From positions 1-51,504 of the forward strand of contig JBEKIF010000030.1 of the NCBI GenBank assembly GCA_050011895.1: DNA of 51,504 nucleotides, in the 5' to 3' direction. Each line of letters opens with the position of its first letter. The stretch's first letter is position 1. The position numbers and the translations under genes are program-made. This document shows positions 43,186-51,284 of this stretch, piece after piece. This DNA is from DATBGO01 sp050011895. GTDB taxonomy: Bacteria > Actinomycetota > Actinomycetes > Streptosporangiales > Streptosporangiaceae. Below the pieces are notes generated by a model. That model was given only the letters and a program-made list of their open reading frames with translations. It was not told the origin of the DNA and made no database searches.

Positions 43186-43914
43186 TCATCGCGGTGGACC
43201 GACGTCGGAGCGGTCAGTCCCATCCGATCGCGCGGCAGCCGACTGGCCTCCGGTTCCGCGGTGGACGGCTACGAGCAGTGCCTCGTACGACCGCACCAGC
43301 GCGGCCCGCTCCAAGACGAGCAGCGGGCTGCCTGGGCGACGGCCCTGGGCAACCCATTGATCGGAGACCTCCATCGCCTGAGAACGGTGCACGGCCGCCG
43401 GGCGGACATCGGATTCCGCCACCCCGAACACGAACGCGTAGAGGCGCACGAGCGCGTCAACCAGCTCGTCGCGGGCGGCGGGCGCCGCCGGCTGGCCCGA
43501 ACGATGAGCACGCCACCACTCGACCTCCAGCCGCGCCGATTCCGCCGGGTCCTGCGGCTCGCCGTAGGTGGCCCTGAGCAGCGCGTAGAACCGCTGCATG
43601 CATCGCCGGGCACGCTCCGGATCGTTGACCGGGGCCGGCGCCCACAGCTGGTTGGCCCGCAGCACATACCATGCCGCCAGCGTCGTGCGCGGCCAGCTCA
43701 TCCCGAATCCGGCGCGCACCATGCCAACTGCCGCCGTCAGGAACTTGAGCCACCGCCGCTGGTAGTAGGCGACCCAAGCGTCACATTCCAGGCCCGCCAC
43801 CCGGTCGGGGCTGAAGGATCGCAGCCGGTTCGGCCGTCGGCCGCCGCGGCCCGCGCTCACCAGCGAGCCGAGCGGCGACCGGCCACTGCTGATCTTGAGC
43901 CCGTCAATATCCAT
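43186..43914 (-). CDS. hypothetical protein
   Basis: A 242-residue protein without a recognised family. It is rich in Arg and Trp, with an amphipathic core WVAYYQRRWLKFLTAAVGMVRAGFGMSWPRTTLAAWYVLRANQLWAP and a helical stretch RARRCMQRFYALLRATYG. There may be a membrane-associated helix around residues 50-70, but no signal peptide. ATG 43914 follows GGGAGGG; the longer reading from 44025 adds a low-complexity stretch. Similar proteins, as I recall, occur only in actinomycetes. Confidence 0.65.
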   Translation of the reverse strand: MDIDGLKISSGRSPLGSLVSAGRGGRRPNRLRSFSPDRVAGLECDAWVAYYQRRWLKFLTAAVGMVRAGFGMSWPRTTLAAWYVLRANQLWAPAPVNDPERARRCMQRFYALLRATYGEPQDPAESARLEVEWWRAHRSGQPAAPAARDELVDALVRLYAFVFGVAESDVRPAAVHRSQAMEVSDQWVAQGRRPGSPLLVLERAALVRSYEALLVAVHRGTGGQSAAARSDGTDRSDVGPPR

Positions 43915-44400
43915 GACAGCCCTCCCTGACCGCCCAGCGCCTGCAGTCGGCGGCCCCGCCAGCCAAAGGCTCACCCGCGCGCTTCCAGGGCCAGTGGCTG
44001 GCCATCCCGGCTGATCTTGCGCCAAGCGGTGACAATCCGGCGGAGCCGTACGGAAAAGGATCGTCTCACATCACCCGCACCGCCCGGGCACTGGAGTCCG
44101 CGACATGATCGCAGTTCCCCCGGACCGGCGTTACGTCTTCCCGGCCGGCCCCGCGACCGCGCACGTCGATCGCGATCTCGGCGAGCACCGGGCGCGGCAT
44201 CAGCGTTCCGGTATGACCGCCTGGCCCGCAAGGGTGGTATGCGGGTGATGACGGCAGGGAACGCGGGACGTACCCTCGAAGCGTCCGTGAGTGCGACCGC
44301 GAGCCGGAGGACAGCTGACGAGATAAGGCCGCGCAGGAACAGGAGGCGTTCCGGCGCGTTGTCCATGTCGTGCCGACCAGCCCCCGGGAGGGTGATCCTG
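43915..44400. other. intergenic region between divergent hypothetical genes
   Basis: About 485 bases. A 47-codon frame at about 44105-44248 (MIAVPPDRRYVF...) is the only candidate; it has no ribosome binding site or family resemblance. Both divergent promoters should lie here, but none was identified. Confidence 0.4.
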
Positions 44401-44721
44401 ATGACCGAACCCGAGCCGCCGAGGATTGGTGATGACACTCCGACTGGCCCTGACGCAGACCTCGACAGTAAAGGTACCCGGCTGGCCGATGGGGCGCGGC
44501 TTACCGGCACGGTCGCCGGCCTGATCGTTGATCAGATCCGCCAGACGGCCAGGCTGTTGCCGCGGCCTGAGCTCCGCAGCCCGCAGCGGCCAGACCTGAT
44601 GCCGCTGCCTGAGCTATTCGGTCAGCTGGCGACGGATCTGCGGGAGCTACGGCCGCGCGGTCGGCTAGCTGCGGCCCTCCGCCAGCTGGCCAACAAGATC
44701 GAGCGCACCAAGCCTCAATGA
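44401..44721 (+). CDS. hypothetical acidic/basic small protein
   Basis: A 106-residue protein with an acidic Pro-rich N-terminus (MTEPEPPRIGDDTPTGPDADLDSKGTR) and a basic helical remainder (VAGLIVDQIRQTARLLPRPELRS...LRELRPRGRLAAALRQLANKIER). The ATG at 44401 lies eight bases after GGGAGGG. No family recognised. Its stop faces the stop of the membrane protein gene that diverges from TetR. Confidence 0.5.
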   Translation: MTEPEPPRIGDDTPTGPDADLDSKGTRLADGARLTGTVAGLIVDQIRQTARLLPRPELRSPQRPDLMPLPELFGQLATDLRELRPRGRLAAALRQLANKIERTKPQ

Positions 44722-44804
44722 GTCAGTTCGAAGTGGTCGGTCGATTTCCAGCCGGACCGCAGCCAGGGGACCGGCCGCCGCGCCATGCCCGCACTCCGCG
44801 ATAC

Positions 44805-45422
44805 TCACGGCTGGCTAACCTCCAGAGAGTCATCTGACCGGGCAGGCGAATCGGCAGGGACACTGCGGGCGGGCGCGGCAGCAGTGCCGTCCGGGGAGCT
44901 CTGGCTAGTCAGCGGTTGCGGGATTGTGTCGGCGGCCTGCGGGACAGCGGGCCGGCGGCTGAACAGGCGCGGCCGGCTCCCGCGGCCCTCCGCCGGGCTG
45001 GCCTGCCGGCCGTTGTCCGGGCCGGGGCCGGGGGCGGTGCCGGGCACGGGGCCGGCCAGTGCGCTGGCGGTGTAGGCGCGGGCGGTGTCGCGCTGGTCGA
45101 TAAGATCGGCGTGGGCCTTGCTGATCGCGGCGGTCTCCTGGCGGGACCGGGCGGTCTCCTGGCGGGACTGCCGGAGCCCGCGCCGCGCCGCGCTGCCGCG
45201 GCGGGAGGTGCGCCGCGCGCCGGCCAGCAGCAGCCACAGCCCGAACAGGGCGATTGCCCCGACCGCGATGCCATACAAGAAGACCGTGCCGGAGCCGGTC
45301 ACGTGGTAGCCGAGCACCGAGAACCCGTGGGCGGGGCCGTGCGCGCCGCCGTTGCCGAGAACCCCGGCCACGCCGACGACGACCGCGGCGACCAGGATGA
45401 CGAGCCCGAGAACAATGATCAT
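44805..45422 (-). CDS. membrane protein with coiled, Pro-rich tail, divergent from TetR
   Basis: A 205-residue protein: a first transmembrane helix at the very N-terminus (IIVLGLVILVAAVVVGVAGVLG), a loop GGAHGPAHGFSVLGYHVTGSG, a second helix (TVFLYGIAVGAIALFGLWLLLAGA), then a basic, Arg/Gln-rich stretch with repeats (SRQETARSRQETAAISKAHADLIDQRDTARAY) and a Pro/Ser-rich tail. ATG 45422 has GGAG close upstream; the longer reading from 45491 would cover the palindromic operator. Divergent from the TetR gene with TGTAGACCTACA sites between, so probably its repressed target. Function unknown. Confidence 0.65.
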   Translation of the reverse strand: MIIVLGLVILVAAVVVGVAGVLGNGGAHGPAHGFSVLGYHVTGSGTVFLYGIAVGAIALFGLWLLLAGARRTSRRGSAARRGLRQSRQETARSRQETAAISKAHADLIDQRDTARAYTASALAGPVPGTAPGPGPDNGRQASPAEGRGSRPRLFSRRPAVPQAADTIPQPLTSQSSPDGTAAAPARSVPADSPARSDDSLEVSQP

Positions 45423-45447
45423 GACCTGCTCCGAGGGGGATTCGTGT

Positions 45448-45459
45448 TGTAGACCTACA
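45448..45459. promoter_or_regulatory. TGTAGACCTACA, candidate TetR operator 1
   Basis: Near-palindromic 12-mer 25 bases upstream of the membrane protein start, identical to the copy at 45492-45503. The centres are 44 bp apart, about four helical turns, placing two dimers on one DNA face. Confidence 0.6.
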
Positions 45460-45491
45460 GTGAAACATGCAAGATAGAATGATGTCAACAC

Positions 45492-45503
45492 TGTAGACCT
45501 ACA
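45492..45503. promoter_or_regulatory. TGTAGACCTACA, candidate TetR operator 2
   Basis: Second copy, 56 bases upstream of the TetR start. A minus-strand TTGACA (complement of 45483-45488) and a plus-strand TAGAAT (45475-45480) lie between the two copies, so overlapping divergent promoters are likely to be shut by a repressor bound here. Confidence 0.6.
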
Positions 45504-45559
45504 GAGAAGCCCATGTGTGACCGCCGGTCCCGGCGACAGGAGAGAAAGGCGCCGCTACG

Positions 45560-46273
45560 ATGACCCGTCCGCCCGCCGCCCCCCGCACCGCCGATGACGC
45601 CGACGCCAACGGCGGCGGCAGCAAGATCACCCGCACTGTAGTGCTCGCCGCCGCGCTGGACATCATCGACCGCGACGGGACCGACGGGCTGTCCATGCGC
45701 CGCCTCGCCCGCGCCCTGGACCGGGACCCGATGATCCTGTACCGGCACGCGCCGAACAAGGCGGCCCTGCTCGACGGCGTCGCCGAGATCGTCCTCGCGC
45801 AGCTCACCGTCGACTCCGACGACCCCGACTGGGCCGCCCAGCTGCGCGCCGTCGCCCGCGACTACCGCGGGCTGGCGCTAGCCCACCCGAACGTGGTGCA
45901 GCTGCTGGTCACCCGTCCCCTGTCCACCCCGCTCGGGCTCCGCCCGCACGGCACCCTGCGCCCGCTCGAAGACATCCTCACGCTGCTCACCCGAGCCGGA
46001 TACGCCGGGCCCGACGCCCTGCACATCTACCGGGCGCTGTTCGGGTTCCTGCACGGCCACGTGCTCAACGAACTGCAAGAACTCGTCGAGAAACCCGAAG
46101 AGACCGACGACCTGCTGCGACTCGGACTGCACCGGCTGCCGATCGGCGAATTCCCCCTGCTGCGCAGCCTCGCCCCCGTGCTGGCCTCCTATGACGGCGC
46201 CGCCGAACTCGAACGTGGCCTCGACATCCTGCTCAACGGACTGGCAACCACGCTCACGCCCCAGACGATGTAA
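45560..46273 (+). CDS. TetR/AcrR-family transcriptional regulator
   Basis: A 237-residue repressor. After a disordered N-terminus (about 25 residues) comes a TetR helix-turn-helix: KITRTVVLAAALDIIDRDGTDGLSMRRLARALDRDPMILYRHAPNKAALLDGVAEIV. The C-terminal domain (about 90-237) is of the TetR_C type with DPDWAAQLRAVARDYRGLALAHPNVVQLLVTRP and GLDILLNGL, forming the ligand pocket and dimer interface. Paired TGTAGACCTACA elements precede it, which indicates autoregulation and control of the divergent membrane protein. The inducer is unknown. Confidence 0.92.
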   Translation: MTRPPAAPRTADDADANGGGSKITRTVVLAAALDIIDRDGTDGLSMRRLARALDRDPMILYRHAPNKAALLDGVAEIVLAQLTVDSDDPDWAAQLRAVARDYRGLALAHPNVVQLLVTRPLSTPLGLRPHGTLRPLEDILTLLTRAGYAGPDALHIYRALFGFLHGHVLNELQELVEKPEETDDLLRLGLHRLPIGEFPLLRSLAPVLASYDGAAELERGLDILLNGLATTLTPQTM

Positions 46274-46525
46274 CTCACTGCGGGACGGCGAGGCCACGCG
46301 AGAACCCGAGCGTGAGCCGGTGGCCGCCCGCCCGCCGGTGCCCCGCGCGGCAGATTCCGGCCGAGCGGGCGGCTGCCGCGGGTCAGCGGCCCGGCCCGCA
46401 GGCTGACAGGGGCACCGCCCGGATAGCACACAGGCGGAGCGCCAGCGTAGTGTGCAGGGTGAGAGCTGGCGAACTAGCCGCTGGGTCGAGACCCCGCCTT
46501 GCTGCCGAAGCAGGAAGGCGCATGC

Positions 46526-46912
46526 ATGATCAGCATGGATCTGAGTACAACCGAACGCGACGGTAAAGTTGTCGTCGCGTTGCGCGGAGAGCTTGACATT
46601 GCAGACGCCGCGAGCGTCGCGGCAGCGCTCGCGGCGGTCGCAGCCAGCCAACCGGAGATGATCGTCGACCTATCATGCCTGGACTTCATCGACTCCAGCG
46701 GTGTAGCAGCGCTAGCGCGCGGGCGGAAACTGGCCCGGCACGCCGGGGGTGACCTGCTGCTAGCCGCACCGCAACAACAGGTGCTGCGAGTACTTGCCGT
46801 TACCCGCCTGATCGACGTCTTCTCCGTCCATGCCAGTGTGGATGAGGCGGTCGGCGACGGCCAACCCTCCCGGCCAGCGGCCGGGAGCCCAGTCGTCCTC
46901 GCCGTGCCATGA
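46526..46912 (+). CDS. STAS-domain anti-sigma factor antagonist
   Basis: A 128-residue SpoIIAA/RsbV-type protein. VVVALRGELDIADAASVAAAL is the first strand-helix unit, and MIVDLSCLDFIDSSGVAALARGRKLA carries the D-S-S-G motif whose first Ser is the usual phosphorylation site for an RsbW-type kinase. ATG 46526 has GGAAGG upstream. No sigma factor or RsbW kinase lies in the window, but GAF-ANTAR regulators follow on the same strand. The last ~20 residues are a Pro-rich extension. Confidence 0.9.
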   Translation: MISMDLSTTERDGKVVVALRGELDIADAASVAAALAAVAASQPEMIVDLSCLDFIDSSGVAALARGRKLARHAGGDLLLAAPQQQVLRVLAVTRLIDVFSVHASVDEAVGDGQPSRPAAGSPVVLAVP

Positions 46913-47070
46913 TCCCGGCCGCGTCCTCAGTATGAGGACCAACGGACAGCGGCCGCCGAGCCCCAGGCGCCAGGACGGGTGGCCAGGACAACCTGTGGTC
47001 TGCACGCAATCTGGCGCTCGCCATCGGCCCAGCCACGGGCGCCTGGAACCGGCCCGCCGCCCAGGGTCCT

Positions 47071-47841
47071 GTGCTGGCTGCGCGGATGACAGCTAGCCGG
47101 CCGGGCAGGATCTGGGGCCTGGTCGCCGGGCAGGCCGCCAGCCGCGGCGGACGCGTGTCGGCCGCGGATGTCTGCGCGGCAGCCGTGGCCGCAGTCGGGG
47201 TGACCGGCGCCTGGCTGAATGCCGCGAGCGGCGCGGAAGCGGGCCACCTTATGTGGGTGACTGATCAGGTCAGCGAGCAGCTCGCTGAACTCCAGCTCAC
47301 CCTGGGAGAGGGCCCGGGCCCGGATGCCGCTGCCACAGCCGGACCGGTACTGGCCTCGGATCTGAGCGAGCTGGAAACCACCAGCCGCTGGCCGGCCTTC
47401 GCTCCGGCCGCCCGCGAGGCCGGTGCTGCGGCGATCTTCGCTTTCCCGCTGCGGATAGGGGCCATCCGGGCCGGGGTCATGGGCCTGTACCGGGACCGGT
47501 CCGGCCCGCTGAGCGCCTTCCATCTGGGCGACGCGCTGATCTTCGCTGACACCGCGACGTTGCTCCTGCTCGACTCCCACGATCCGGCGGCGGCCGACCC
47601 GGCAGCGGGGCCTGGCCCGGGGTGCCAGCCCGCGGCCCTGACACTGCACCGGGCCGAGATCGATCAGGCCACCGGGATGCTCACCGAACAGCTCGGAACC
47701 GGCATCGCGGACGCATTCGTGCGGTTGCGCGCCTATGCTTATGCCAATGATCTGCGGCTGACCGACGTTGCCCGCGACATAGTGGCCCGCCGCTTGCGGC
47801 TGTCCCCCGACCTCGATCCGTCCCGGGATGGTGAGGCGTGA
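47071..47841 (+). CDS. GAF-ANTAR domain RNA-binding regulator (first)
   Basis: A protein of about 256 residues with an N-terminal GAF sensor domain (VSAADVCAAAVAAVGVTGAWLNAA, LGEGPGPDAAATAGPVLASDL, FAFPLRIGAIRAGVMGLYRD) and a C-terminal ANTAR domain (about 190-245, LHRAEIDQATGMLTEQLGTGIADAFVRLRAYAYANDLRLTDVARDIVARRL). ANTAR domains bind hairpin RNA and act as antiterminators. The GAF has no obvious Cys or heme ligand, so the signal is unknown. Start GTG 47071 or ATG 47086. Confidence 0.85.
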   Translation: MLAARMTASRPGRIWGLVAGQAASRGGRVSAADVCAAAVAAVGVTGAWLNAASGAEAGHLMWVTDQVSEQLAELQLTLGEGPGPDAAATAGPVLASDLSELETTSRWPAFAPAAREAGAAAIFAFPLRIGAIRAGVMGLYRDRSGPLSAFHLGDALIFADTATLLLLDSHDPAAADPAAGPGPGCQPAALTLHRAEIDQATGMLTEQLGTGIADAFVRLRAYAYANDLRLTDVARDIVARRLRLSPDLDPSRDGEA

Positions 47842-47926
47842 AGCTCTCCCCCATCGCCAGCGCGCACGCTGCCTGTCCCGGCTCCCTGCGACGGATCTTG
47901 CTGCATTTCTGGAGAGGGTGAGCGGG

Positions 47927-48703
47927 ATGGACAGACAACTGCTGTCGGAGACGTTCGTCGAGCTGACCGACACCATGGTCGCCGGCTTCGACGTCATCGA
48001 CTTCCTGCACGTGCTGACCGACCGCAGCGTGCAGCTGCTTGGCGCCTCCGCGGCCGGGCTGCTGCTGGCTGACCCGCGCGGTGAGCTGCGCGTGGTGGCA
48101 GCCTCCAGCGAAGCGGCCCGGCTCCTTGAGCTATTCCAGATCCAGAACGACCAGGGCCCCTGCCTGGATTGCTTCCGGGCCGGCCAGCCAGTCAGCGCTG
48201 CGGACCTGGGCGCCGCGGCGCAGCGCTGGCCGCGGTTCGCGCCCGCCGCCCAGCAGGCCGGCTTCGCTGCCATGCAGGCCCTGCCCATGCGGCTGCGCGA
48301 GCAGGTCATCGGCGCGCTGAACCTTTTCCGCGCTGACCCGGGGCCCTTCGCCCCCGCGGACATACAGGTCGGCCAGGCCCTGGCCGACGTGGCCACCATC
48401 AGCCTGTTGCACGAGCGCAGCATGCGCCGCAGCGACACCCTCAACGAGCAGCTGCAGACCGCGCTGAACAGCCGGGTCATCATCGAGCAGGCCAAAGGCA
48501 AGCTCGCCGAGCGCCTCGGCCTGGACATGGACCTGGCATTCGGCCTCCTGCGCGACTACGCCAGGGCCCGCAACCGCCGCCTGTCCGACCTCGCCCAGGC
48601 CTTCATCGACGGCTCGGAAACCATTGCTGGCCCTACCGCGAGCAGGCAGCAGCAGTTGCCACTGGGCGCCGGGCAGGTGCACCGCCAGTCCCGGTCTGGC
48701 TAG
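47927..48703 (+). CDS. GAF-ANTAR domain RNA-binding regulator (second)
   Basis: A 258-residue paralogue of the preceding protein. GAF part: LLSETFVELTDTMVAGFDVIDFLHVLTDRSVQLLGASAAGLLL..., QNDQGPCLDCFRAGQPVSAADL, MQALPMRLREQVIGALNLFRA. ANTAR part (about 180-240): LQTALNSRVIIEQAKGKLAERLGLDMDLAFGLLRDYARARNRRLSDLAQAFIDG. The CLDC pair in the GAF loop is absent from the first paralogue and could sense redox. ATG 47927 lies nine bases after GAGAGG. Confidence 0.9.
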   Translation: MDRQLLSETFVELTDTMVAGFDVIDFLHVLTDRSVQLLGASAAGLLLADPRGELRVVAASSEAARLLELFQIQNDQGPCLDCFRAGQPVSAADLGAAAQRWPRFAPAAQQAGFAAMQALPMRLREQVIGALNLFRADPGPFAPADIQVGQALADVATISLLHERSMRRSDTLNEQLQTALNSRVIIEQAKGKLAERLGLDMDLAFGLLRDYARARNRRLSDLAQAFIDGSETIAGPTASRQQQLPLGAGQVHRQSRSG

Positions 48704-48743
48704 TAGCCCGGGCCGTAGACCTTGGGGGCCCCGCCGGCAGACG

Positions 48744-50192
48744 TCAGGTGTCCTCCTGCTCTCCGTTGAGGATGGCCACCACCTGCGCCAGTGTTTCGTC
48801 GCCGCCGACATTGCCGGCGAAGACGACGTAGGGCACGCCGATCGCCTCAGGTGCGGCATCGATCGGGCGGAACACCGAGATCACCCCGGGAAACAGCTGG
48901 CCGGCCACCTCCGCCCGGCGGATGCCCAGGCCCTCCAGGGCAACGTCGTGCGAGGTGATCCCGCCCTTGGCGATAACCCAGGCGGGCTTCGCGGCCAGCG
49001 CCTCACGGACGGTTCGGGACAGGGCAGCGGAAACCTTGCGGGCGATGGCGAGGCTGTCCGCACCATCGCTGCCCCGAACGAGGGTGCGGCTGGTGTAGAG
49101 CAGCACATCCGATCGGCCCAGCGCTCCGGCGACCCGCTGTGCCGTAGCAGTCACCAGGTCGTCCGGGCCGCTGATAATGGCGGCAACGTCGAGTTCGATG
49201 TCGGTGGTGGTGCCACGCGCGCGAAGCGCGGCAACCTGCCGGCTCGTCTGGCTGACGTGGGACCCGACGACGATCAAGCCATGCTCACGCCCTGCGCAGG
49301 GCCGGATCTCCGCGCCGCGAAGCGGCGGCCTGAGCGTGACGCCGCTCAGGGCCCGCACGAACGACGGCCCGGTGCGAAACAGAAACGAACGGCCGGCGCG
49401 CTCGGCCAGTAGCACGCCGCATGCCACCGTCTCCAGGTCCGAGTATTCGGTGGCGTTGACGACGACCCATGTCCCGTCCTGCACGTCAGCCAGCAGATCA
49501 CGGACCCGGGACGGCCCGCCGAGCCTGATGTCGGCGATGCTCACGCTACAGACGTCGCCGCGTTCGATCGCCCCGCCGCTCTTCTGCGCGACGAAGTCGC
49601 GCAGGTTTGATGCGGTGTAGCCGAACGCGGGATCCCGCGCGAATTCGGTCTCGCCGACAGGGACCAGGTCAGGGCCGATGTGAGCCCAGTGGATGTCGGC
49701 GGCGGTCAGCCGTCCGGCCTCCAGGAATGCGGGTACCAGCAGCACGCCGTCGAAGCCGCTGCCGAGCACCTCACGGCGGACCGCCTGCAGCGCCGACACC
49801 TCTGCCATCACATGTCCGCGCAGCGTCGAGTCGCTGCGGCTGATGAGCTGGATCCGGGCGTCCCGCCGTTCCGCGACAGCGATAAGGCCGAGCGCGGCGA
49901 GCGTGTTGCGCTCGACTGCGGCCGGCTCAGCGAGGCTGCGTGTATTGGTCAGGACGAAGCAGGTCGAGGCCGCGCCGAACGCGGCCTCGTAGGCGGTCTC
50001 CTCCAGGACGGTCACGACCTGGACGCCGTGCACCGCCTGCGACCCGGTCGGGTCATCGTCGAGCACGCCCAGCAGCAGCCCGTCCGCGGCACGCATCGCG
50101 CGAATCGACTCCCGGAGGGCATCGTTATCCGGGATGGCTTCGGGTAGTCCGGCGAACACCTCAGATGCGGCCGGCGGGCGGTCCCGCAGCAA
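48744..50192 (-). CDS. four-carbon acid sugar kinase (OtnK/DUF1537)
   Basis: Kinase of 482 residues for 3- or 4-oxo-tetronate or D-erythronate/threonate derivatives. The N-terminal domain has VLDDDPTGSQAVHG (substrate/Mg motif), ISRSDSTLRGH and LLVPAFLEAGR; the C-terminal domain has LIVVGSHVSQTSRQV, AKGGITSHDVALEGLGIRRAEV and YVVFAGNVGG, which bind ATP. The start is TTG 50192, preceded by GGGAGAGGG; no ATG is close. Divergent from the erythronate dehydrogenase-like gene. The aldolase/isomerase partners (otnC, otnI) are not in the window. Confidence 0.88.
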   Translation of the reverse strand: MLRDRPPAASEVFAGLPEAIPDNDALRESIRAMRAADGLLLGVLDDDPTGSQAVHGVQVVTVLEETAYEAAFGAASTCFVLTNTRSLAEPAAVERNTLAALGLIAVAERRDARIQLISRSDSTLRGHVMAEVSALQAVRREVLGSGFDGVLLVPAFLEAGRLTAADIHWAHIGPDLVPVGETEFARDPAFGYTASNLRDFVAQKSGGAIERGDVCSVSIADIRLGGPSRVRDLLADVQDGTWVVVNATEYSDLETVACGVLLAERAGRSFLFRTGPSFVRALSGVTLRPPLRGAEIRPCAGREHGLIVVGSHVSQTSRQVAALRARGTTTDIELDVAAIISGPDDLVTATAQRVAGALGRSDVLLYTSRTLVRGSDGADSLAIARKVSAALSRTVREALAAKPAWVIAKGGITSHDVALEGLGIRRAEVAGQLFPGVISVFRPIDAAPEAIGVPYVVFAGNVGGDETLAQVVAILNGEQEDT

Positions 50193-50222
50193 CCCGGCCC
50201 TCTCCCTTGGTCAGCCACAGAT

Positions 50223-50253
50223 CATCGAGCACCTAAGATCACTGTATTCGATG
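50223..50253. promoter_or_regulatory. inverted repeat in the divergent kinase/dehydrogenase promoter
   Basis: CATCGA (50223-50228) and TCGATG (50248-50253) form an inverted repeat 19 bp apart, midway between the two divergent genes. A DeoR- or GntR-type regulator could bind here. Short arms make chance occurrence possible. Confidence 0.3.
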
Positions 50254-50282
50254 CCCCATGGCTGGCCGGGGACGGAGGCGCC

Positions 50283-51284
50283 ATGGTGAACGTGGTGGTA
50301 ACCGGGGCTGCCGGCTTTCTGGGCTCGCGCCTGGCCAGGGAACTGCTGGCGGCGGGCTCGCTGGAGGTGGCGGGCAGCGGGGCACTCCCGGTGTCCCGGG
50401 TGACGCTGATCGACCGTTCGCCGGTTCCACCGGATCTGGCCGCCGACGGGCGGGTGGCTACAATCCGCGGCGACCTCGGCGAGCTGCTGGACCCTGTCAC
50501 CGCCGGGCGCAGCCTGCTCGCCGGAGCCGAGGTGATCTTCCATCTCGCCGCGGCGGTCAGCGCGGAATGCGAAGCGGACTTCGATCTGGGCATGCGGGCG
50601 AACGTGCGCGCTACCGAATCGCTGCTCGCGTCGTGCCGCGCACTCGCGACGAGCCCGGTCGTGGTGTTCGCGAGTTCCGTCGCGGTCTTCGGGGCCTCCG
50701 GTGAGCACCCGCTCCCGGCGGTCGTGGCCGATCACACGCTGCCGAATCCGCAGACCAGCTACGGCGCGCAGAAAGTCATCGGCGAGCAGCTGCTGGCCGA
50801 CTACACCCGGAAGGGGTTCCTGCGCGGACGGGCCGTCCGCCTGATGACCGTCACCGTGCGCCCGGGGCGCCCCAACGCCGCGGCGTCGGGCTTCCTGTCG
50901 GGCATCATCCGGGAGCCGCTGGCCGGCCAGCGCGCGACCTGCCCGGTCGACCCGCGTACCGAGGTGGCGCTCGCCTCGCCGGCGAAAGCCATCGGCGGGC
51001 TGCTACGCGCCGCCACCTCGGCCGACGAGGCGTGGGGCGGTCGGACAGCGGTCAACCTGCCCGCGCTCACCGTGACGGTCGCCGGCATGGCCGCCGCGCT
51101 GCAGCGGGTAGCCGGGCCGCAGGTGAGCGCGCTGATCGACTGGGTCCCTGACCCGGCGGTGGCCAGGATCGTGACGAGCTGGCCCGCCCGGATCCGCGCT
51201 GAGCGGGCGGCCCGGCTTGGCCTCACCCCGGATCCCGACTTCGACTCCGTCATCAGGATGCATCTCGCCAGGTCCCGGCCCTGA
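50283..51284 (+). CDS. denD: D-erythronate dehydrogenase-like NAD-dependent epimerase/dehydratase (DenD)
   Basis: Extended SDR of 333 residues. NAD motif VTGAAGFLGSRLAREL (6-21), IFHLAAAVSAECEADFDLGMRANV, the catalytic Ser in VVFASSVAVFG, and SYGAQKVIGEQLLADYTRKGF with Tyr and Lys. The RLMTVTVRPGRPNAAASGFLSGIIREPLAG segment is characteristic of the DenD group. Together with the divergent OtnK-type kinase this indicates use of D-erythronate or a related four-carbon acid sugar as a carbon source. The start ATG at 50283 has GGAGG a few bases upstream. Confidence 0.87.
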   Translation: MVNVVVTGAAGFLGSRLARELLAAGSLEVAGSGALPVSRVTLIDRSPVPPDLAADGRVATIRGDLGELLDPVTAGRSLLAGAEVIFHLAAAVSAECEADFDLGMRANVRATESLLASCRALATSPVVVFASSVAVFGASGEHPLPAVVADHTLPNPQTSYGAQKVIGEQLLADYTRKGFLRGRAVRLMTVTVRPGRPNAAASGFLSGIIREPLAGQRATCPVDPRTEVALASPAKAIGGLLRAATSADEAWGGRTAVNLPALTVTVAGMAAALQRVAGPQVSALIDWVPDPAVARIVTSWPARIRAERAARLGLTPDPDFDSVIRMHLARSRP

